From NCBI GenBank assembly GCA_024663395.1, contig JANFAH010000005.1:2790001-2854000 (forward strand): 64,000 bases of DNA, given 5' to 3'. Of the stretch, positions 58,215-64,000 are shown one piece after another. A program made the position numbers and the translations under genes. The number at the start of each line of letters is the position of its first letter. Position 1 is the stretch's first letter. The notes beneath the pieces are model-generated. The model searched no databases. It was not told where the DNA came from and saw nothing but the letters and a program-made list of their open reading frames with translations. This DNA comes from Pisolithus tinctorius. Lineage: Eukaryota > Basidiomycota > Agaricomycetes > Boletales > Pisolithaceae.

Positions 58215-59860
58215 ATGGCTGTGCCGAATTTCAGTGGGGCGGCAGGTGTACATACAGCGGCAGAATCGGGACTGCAAGAGATGTCATTTCAAGCTTTTAC
58301 CCTTCTCAAGTTCTCATCAGCAACCCTCGAGGTGGATGGTCGATCTCAATGTGGCGTACTCGAACTCAAAAGTGTTAGTGTCCCCATTGCCGAGGGTGGA
58401 AAGGCCCGCGATGCCCATTCGAATCAAGAGTTCTATCTGGTACTTCGCGTAGGTGTATATGATACACCGATTGATCCGTCCAGACCAGTAAATGTCACTT
58501 CGAGACATGACGGGAGTTCGTACACGTTTGGCACCGCAGATGGCAGGACAGCAATGTTACTGCTTCCTACCCCTTCGCAGAACGACACGCAGGTTGTCGA
58601 GGACCAAGAAACCTTGTACGAAATTCTATCACAGTACGCAGACGTCCAGGAACAGACTCCGATGCGAGTAGGTCAGGTACAAGTGGGAACAGTGTCCGAT
58701 GAATCTGCCAGAGGTCGCGTGTTCTTCGTAGACGAGGATACCGGTCGGGTAGTCGGAGAACTTGACCACAAGTTCCACATAAAGGAGGATCCTGCGTTGG
58801 TCCTTCCTTACGCCGACAATGCGCCTGTGGTCATCGAGATTATCGATGGGGATGCAGAGGAAGGTTTCGCACGCGTGGTACCTCCTGAAGAGCGAGATTG
58901 GATCACCAGCTCGGCGACGTTCGTTAGGCAAGTGTCAAAGCACTTCTTTCTCATCTTGAAACGTCTGAGCTTGCCCTCTAGCCGTGCTATCTCTGGAACT
59001 ACGAGACTGATCTTGACGACAATTACCTCTGCTTCAGACTACTACATCGACCGCAGCAAACCTCACTCTCCAGCCCCCTCAGCAAATGATGATTCCAGTC
59101 TCGCATCTCAACGGGTGCTCATGTTCTTCACTTCTGAGAACACACAGAAGGGGTTGTCAACTGTTCACTCACTCAGTGCTCAAGCTGCGACGGTCAGCAG
59201 CGAGACAGTTGGGTTGATCCAGAGTATGGTGAAGCGTATGGTCAGAGGGAAGCAGAAACCCGCGCCAGTTTTAACACCGGTCCCACTGGGACCGTCACCC
59301 TCAGGAACCGCCGCGAACTCGTTGAAGCCACCTCTACCTCCTCGCATGCCGTCGCCGTCGTCCCCCCGACCACGGCACAGTGGAGAAAGTACCAAACCAC
59401 CTCTCCCTCCTAGGAAAGACCTCTCGCCAAGATATTCGAGGACGCCATCGCCACAACCACCCGTTCCAGGCATGTTTACTCCCAAAGAGTCATCTAATCC
59501 CCCGCCTCTGGGGATGCCCAAACGTTTGCTACTCTCGGTGGATATGATACTGTCGACGATGGATTCTTCCCTCAAGTAGATTGTTTCCGTCAGTGGGGAT
59601 AATCTCACACGCATCGTCGAACACCAGTACGCCTATTTTTCGCATCTTGACACTTGTCATTTGTTACGATATGGCCGCTGATACGGTGTGTGCACCACAG
59701 GTACGGAGCTGAAGCAGCTCGCAGTGCAGGGTTGGTGGCTGGGACTACCAAGAACATTGTTGCTGTCTATATCGACATGAGAGATGTAGGCAGACGAGCT
59801 ATCATCAAGATGGTGGGCAGGGAGTACGTTGTGGCAAAGATGGGAAGTCGGACTCGATGA
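58215..59860 (+). pseudogene. Senescence/spartin-domain protein, third copy with premature stop
   Basis: The best-preserved copy: one open frame from ATG 58215 to TAG 59577-59579 (454 aa), covering the N-terminal region (CGVLELKSVSVPIAEGGK), YADVQEQTPM, VVIEIIDGDAEEGF, WITSSATFVRQVSKHF and AISGTTRLILTTITSASDYY, and the Pro-rich linker with PPLPPR. The TAG stands where the left copy has CAG (SSLKQIVSVSG), a C-to-T change. Beyond it the reading continues, with a GT-AG intron at 59627-59700 and a last exon with YGAEAARSAGLVAGTTKNIV to a natural TGA at 59858-59860. About 70 C-terminal residues would be lost. The first exon seen in the palindrome arms is absent, so the 5' end may also be truncated. 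There is no NLR next to it. Confidence 0.82.
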
Positions 59861-61598
59861 GCCTATTCCAGTCGGTCATTCCAGGTATGTTCTACTATGA
59901 TGAGTTTCGACAAGGTAACTCACGGGTGATCTGGAATACCAGTTCTAGAGCGCTGTTTCAAAAACACAAACCGCACCAGAACCAGCGCAAGTACTCGTTG
60001 TCGCAATCTTGCCTCTCTTAGACTCTCGTCGCTGTATTGACATTTTGGCCGGCGTCCATGTAAGTTCACTGTAGGGTACTACTGACTTTCATCGATTCGG
60101 ACGATGTTTTCAAATTTCCATCTCAATTATGGGTACGACGATCCTCACCTTGAAGTGACAGAAATGTATCGCTCCTTTCAGCTGGAGAAAGTCGCCCTTG
60201 TCTCCCCTCCACCAGGGTGATATGAATGGAACGAAATAAACTCTCTGCGCGGGTGGGCAAGTCCCTCGGCATGAGGAATTTAGATCAGTGACAAACGAAT
60301 AATGTGATGGTGGCAGATAATCAGCCTCCGGAGTCTGTACGCTGTGGGGTGCTGTGTTTGCAGAAAGCGCAACTAAAATAGCAAAAGCGAGGACTACATA
60401 AGCACATGGACCATAGTAAGTCTATGGCAGGGGTTCAGTCACAGATTGTGAAATCACACACAGGTCGCCAGGCGGAAGCTACGAATAATGGTAATGGGAG
60501 AGCCGCAAGTTGGCACCGTGGCGCATTCGAAGATACATTTACCTGTTATCAGTGGGATATGACCTGGCGCTAGCTCCATACATCGAATCATGGTTAAGCC
60601 GGTATTCCACGTTTGCGTCAGGTTATAAGAGTAGGACGTCACCCGACTAACACTCCACTTTCCGCTCTCATGCTGAGATACCAGTGGTACGGTAAGACAG
60701 GATTAGGGCAAAACTCCACAAGCAGGCCAGACCAACTCCCTGCATTCCAGTGGGGAGACTATCTCTTAGTGTCATGTCCACATGGACGCGTTCCTGATCC
60801 GTTCCTTGCAGGCGGAGAGATGGAACCTGCAGGGTGCTATTCGCCGATTTTGTTCACCAAGATTACATAAGCAACGGTAGGTAGATCACAACCAGAAGTG
60901 TGGAACTCTCTCTCTCTTGGAGCGAGTAACCCTCAGAAGCTGTCGCTCAAAGGCGTAGCTTCCCCGAGCTAACACTCAAAGGGTATGTAGTGGATTTAAA
61001 TACCACCCTAGGTCTCAAGATCAATCAGAGAATTCCTGCATCAGGTAAGCAGATTGTGGAATATTGCACGGGTATGGCGATAGAAAGTCGGAGGCCACGT
61101 GTCAATGGGTTTTCGCCTGCGACAGCGGGGGTAGGTATGTACCGTTCCTATATGATTTGATCAAGCCGTGACCGTTAGGCAGGGTGCGTCTCGATAAATG
61201 TTGTTGGGTGGGTTCTGCGCTTTTAGGTACTCCGGGTGCTGGAAATGTAACGGCTCTGACACTGAACAACATTTCTAGGGAATCCAACTCGCCGGCAACT
61301 TGTTTATTCCTGAAACACTGCGGAGCAGAGAAATGAACATCGTTCACTGGGTCCAATCGTGGGACAAATTGGTATTGTCATTGAATATAGTAACACCTGG
61401 CGCAGGTTGACCTGATGAGTGAGTCTCTGCCTCGATATGGCTCCAGGTGCCCACGAGCAGCAGCTAGATATGACATTGCTAGTGGGCTACCGGCTCGGAC
61501 ACAAGTTTAGATTTGAACAAACACGCTACAATTTACAGCGGTATTTAAGGGTGAGCATAGCACTCATTTCACATCCCGGATCAACGCACAAAGTTGAA
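59861..61598. other. Gene-poor interval
   Basis: The first ~130 bp still resemble the DNA following the left senescence pseudogene. After that, CpG content is normal but I find no supported gene; open frames near 60613-60870 and 61102-61356 show no domain. Confidence 0.4.
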
Positions 61599-62745
61599 AT
61601 GAGTTGCTCCGATTGTGTGGCAGGCAAGTTCGCCAGCAGCTTTCCATGTACCTCTCGATAAACTTACCATGCTCGGCTCTAGGAAAGCAGTACTTGGGTT
61701 CTCCCCAGGGTCAGTTCGACCAATAGATGTGCTATTCCTTTTTGCTGATCAGCATGAAGGCAAAACTGAGATTCTCGGAGGCGTATCTTGCTATGTAGGC
61801 ACTCCTACGGGCGAATACGACCACACGAAGGCCTTGATCCTTTTGACGGACATATTCGGTGTGAAGTTTTCGAACAACTTAGTACTTGTTCCATCCAATT
61901 GCATGGCTTGGCGTACATTAATGGGACGCTGTAGTTGCTCGTTGACGACTTCGCAAAGAAGGGCTACTGGGTGATTATATCTCTTGTCATTATTTAACTC
62001 CGCCCACTCACTAATAGAGAACCTCTAGACAATTGCCCCGGACTATTTGCACGGCGATCCCGCACCTCCGTATGCTTTCAACGTACGTACACGAACGTCC
62101 TCGAAACTGAATCACTCATTCAATGTGGCTGTACAGAATCCCAAGTTTAACGTCCAGGCTTGGACCCAGAATCATACCCCCGAGGCGACCCGGCCCCCTA
62201 TCGACAAGGTCATACAGGCGTTGAAGGACCAGGGGGTGACCTCTCTCGCAGTAACCGGATACTGTTTCGGTGGTATGTTCTGCCCCTCAACGGCCACTTC
62301 GGGGTCATCTAAAAAAACCGTGCTGTTTAGGTCGCTACGCGATTGATCTTGCGTGTGATCAGGTTGTGGACGTCATTGTTGTCGCTCACCCTTCGCAGGT
62401 TGTGGTTCCGACTACCTTCGAGGTATGTTCATAAAATCCGTCTGGTTCTTTTCCGGATTGTCCTTTTCATTCTTCTGGGTCTCTGCCTAGACCTTCGCAC
62501 AAAAAGCCAAGGCACCATTTCTCCTTGAAATGGGAAACGAAGACAACGAAATCTCTGTACCCCAGCAAGAAGAAATAGATACCATCCTTGGCGGCGGCAA
62601 GTACGCTCCCGGATATAAACGCGACTGCTGGCCTGGGTGTCCCCATGGATTTGCTGTTAGAGGAGATATGTTGGAACCCCAACAATTCGCTGGCAAGGAG
62701 GGGTCGTTCATTAACAGCATTGCGTGGTTGCAGCTGTATTTTTGA
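61599..62745 (+). CDS. Dienelactone hydrolase family protein
   Basis: Model: exons 61599-61623, 61709-61881, 61935-61970, 62029-62082, 62137-62272, 62331-62422, 62491-62745. The joined frame is open, about 256 aa, the usual size for this alpha/beta-hydrolase family. It begins MSCSDCVAGSVRP, like fungal relatives. The catalytic triad is visible: nucleophile Cys in GYCFGG, Asp in GNEDNEI, His in CPHGFAVRG. Other family landmarks are ALILLTDIFG and TIAPDYLHGD. The first intron uses a GC donor (GCAAGT); the other five are GT-AG, 53-68 bp. Family members hydrolyse dienelactones or related esters in the cytosol; the true substrate here is unknown. No break seen. Confidence 0.92.
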
Positions 62746-64000
62746 GGGGGGTGTGTGTCCGCCTCCTGACACTGTTAATGTTCTAGGATGATTTGTAGTA
62801 TGAATTGCGCTTGTATGAGCGAAGTTTACGCGGGGCAACTAGCTTCTACATCTTAAGGTCTTTCGAATTGATGGTGTTGTCCTGACAGTTGTTTATCACA
62901 AGGTATTGAGCACTCAGTTCCTGAACTGACGACCTATCCAGCACATTTGGGGCTTGTCTGGCACATGCAATACGGGATGGATTTAATAAATATTATTTGA
63001 GCACTCTCGCATGGTTTCTCTACTCCTGACGCCCTGTTAATTGCATGGTCCCCATAGAATCTGACGTGCAACTTGTGGGTTTTAGCTCAGACACAACCAA
63101 CGCGTTGGCATATAATAGGCAGCCGCAACCTCAAGACCGCCTTCGGACTATAAGGGCAAGAGGCGAGCTCTCTGAGGAGGTCCTACAGTTGCCGAACTGA
63201 AATGTGGATTCGAAACAGGAGCTTTACCTGGCACTTCGCACTTGTTTCGTAGACTATCGCATGCGGAGGCATTGCAGCCTCGCCGCTCTTCGCCCCCTCT
63301 CCCAGAGCTAACTGACAGTTATCGATGATCAAAGGCACCCTCCACGGAAATCTAGCACAGCAAATCAATCTATGAGAACCAACTTCACCGCAGGTGAATC
63401 AGGGACCCACCAAGACAGCGTCCCATGAATCCACCAGAGGTTTCAGTTTCCCTGGAGGACACCGGTCAAAAGGCTGGAAAAGGAAAAGGCGATTACAAGT
63501 TTTAGTTAAAGAGGGCCTTGGATTGCGTTTTCTTAAGAACAGACTTGTGGTCGCGGAGATTGCGAGCAAGAGCGCAGAGGAAGCGTTTGCATGCATGATA
63601 CTTGGTGAACAACCTGGGGAACTCCAAACGATCACACCCACTCCAGACTTCCACAGTACCTTCAGAAACTGCAATCCTATATTACAATGCATGCTCACGT
63701 TGTTTGATTCCAAGATCGCGCCGAAAGGACTGTTCACAGTCTACTCACTCAGCGGTGGAGCAGTGGGGAACCGTGTTCCTTGCTCCAATTGTTCCCCGTT
63801 CATCATGTCCAGTAAATTTTGTCTGTAAGATTTTGTATGGCCTGCCAAAGAAGCACAATGGGCTGGCCATGATAACATATAATATATTTGGCTGTACTAC
63901 CATTGCTACCCTTATACATGTATGTTACATGAGTAAGACCTCAAGGACATATATGTGACTGTCAACTGCTGCCAAGGTGGGGATGCATCACAGTAAGGCA
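62746..64000. other. Right edge, no recognised gene
   Basis: An open plus-strand segment at 63394-63828 has coding-like composition but no domain I recognise, no clear ATG and no splice structure. The last ~160 bp are AT-rich and repeat-like. Confidence 0.35.

Noticed and set aside
63000..63230. Possible tRNA-like B-box ('gattcgaa') near the right edge
   Set aside because: No matching A box, no acceptor stem and no cloverleaf could be folded by eye.

Overview
This window reads as nuclear DNA of a filamentous basidiomycete (Agaricomycotina). The pointers are spliced genes with 50-60 bp introns, NACHT-WD40 NLR receptors, a HET-domain gene, a fungal senescence/spartin-domain family, chromodomain Ty3 retrotransposons, and KDZ and hAT transposase remnants. 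I cannot name the species. All calls come from reading the sequence; no database search was possible.

Layout. (1) 0-2.36 kb: flank with one copy of a diverged inverted repeat whose partner lies at 16.5-17.1 kb. (2) 2.36-9.77 kb: a nearly complete Ty3 retrotransposon (minus strand, 5-bp target duplication) that also carries, on the opposite strand, a decayed coiled-coil plus Zn(II)2Cys6 gene. (3) 9.8-11.5 kb: hAT remnant and AT-rich repeat debris. (4) 11.7-16.1 kb: a DnaJ-X-like fragment, unrecognised minus-strand exons and a HET-domain gene. (5) 17.70-37.84 kb: a large inverted duplication with two ~8.1-kb arms around a 3.95-kb transposon-rich spacer. Each arm carries a complete seven-exon NLR gene (about 1,661 aa, 14 WD40 repeats) and, head-to-head with it, a senescence-domain pseudogene. 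The two NLR genes converge. (6) 37.85-58.2 kb: CpG-poor repeat-rich DNA with a KDZ remnant, a second Ty3 element nested in an older LTR-like repeat, four fold-back elements, three minisatellites and a long decayed reading frame. (7) 58.2-64 kb: a third senescence-domain copy with a premature stop, then an intact multi-exon dienelactone hydrolase gene.

The main biological theme is a non-self-recognition cluster (HET and paired NLRs) embedded in repeats marked by CpG-to-TpG/CpA transitions. The same signature explains most in-frame TGA stops in the transposons, the CA-versus-TG differences between LTRs, and a sharp CpG-rich to CpG-poor switch inside the NLR gene just upstream of its WD40 repeats, where the frame nevertheless stays open.
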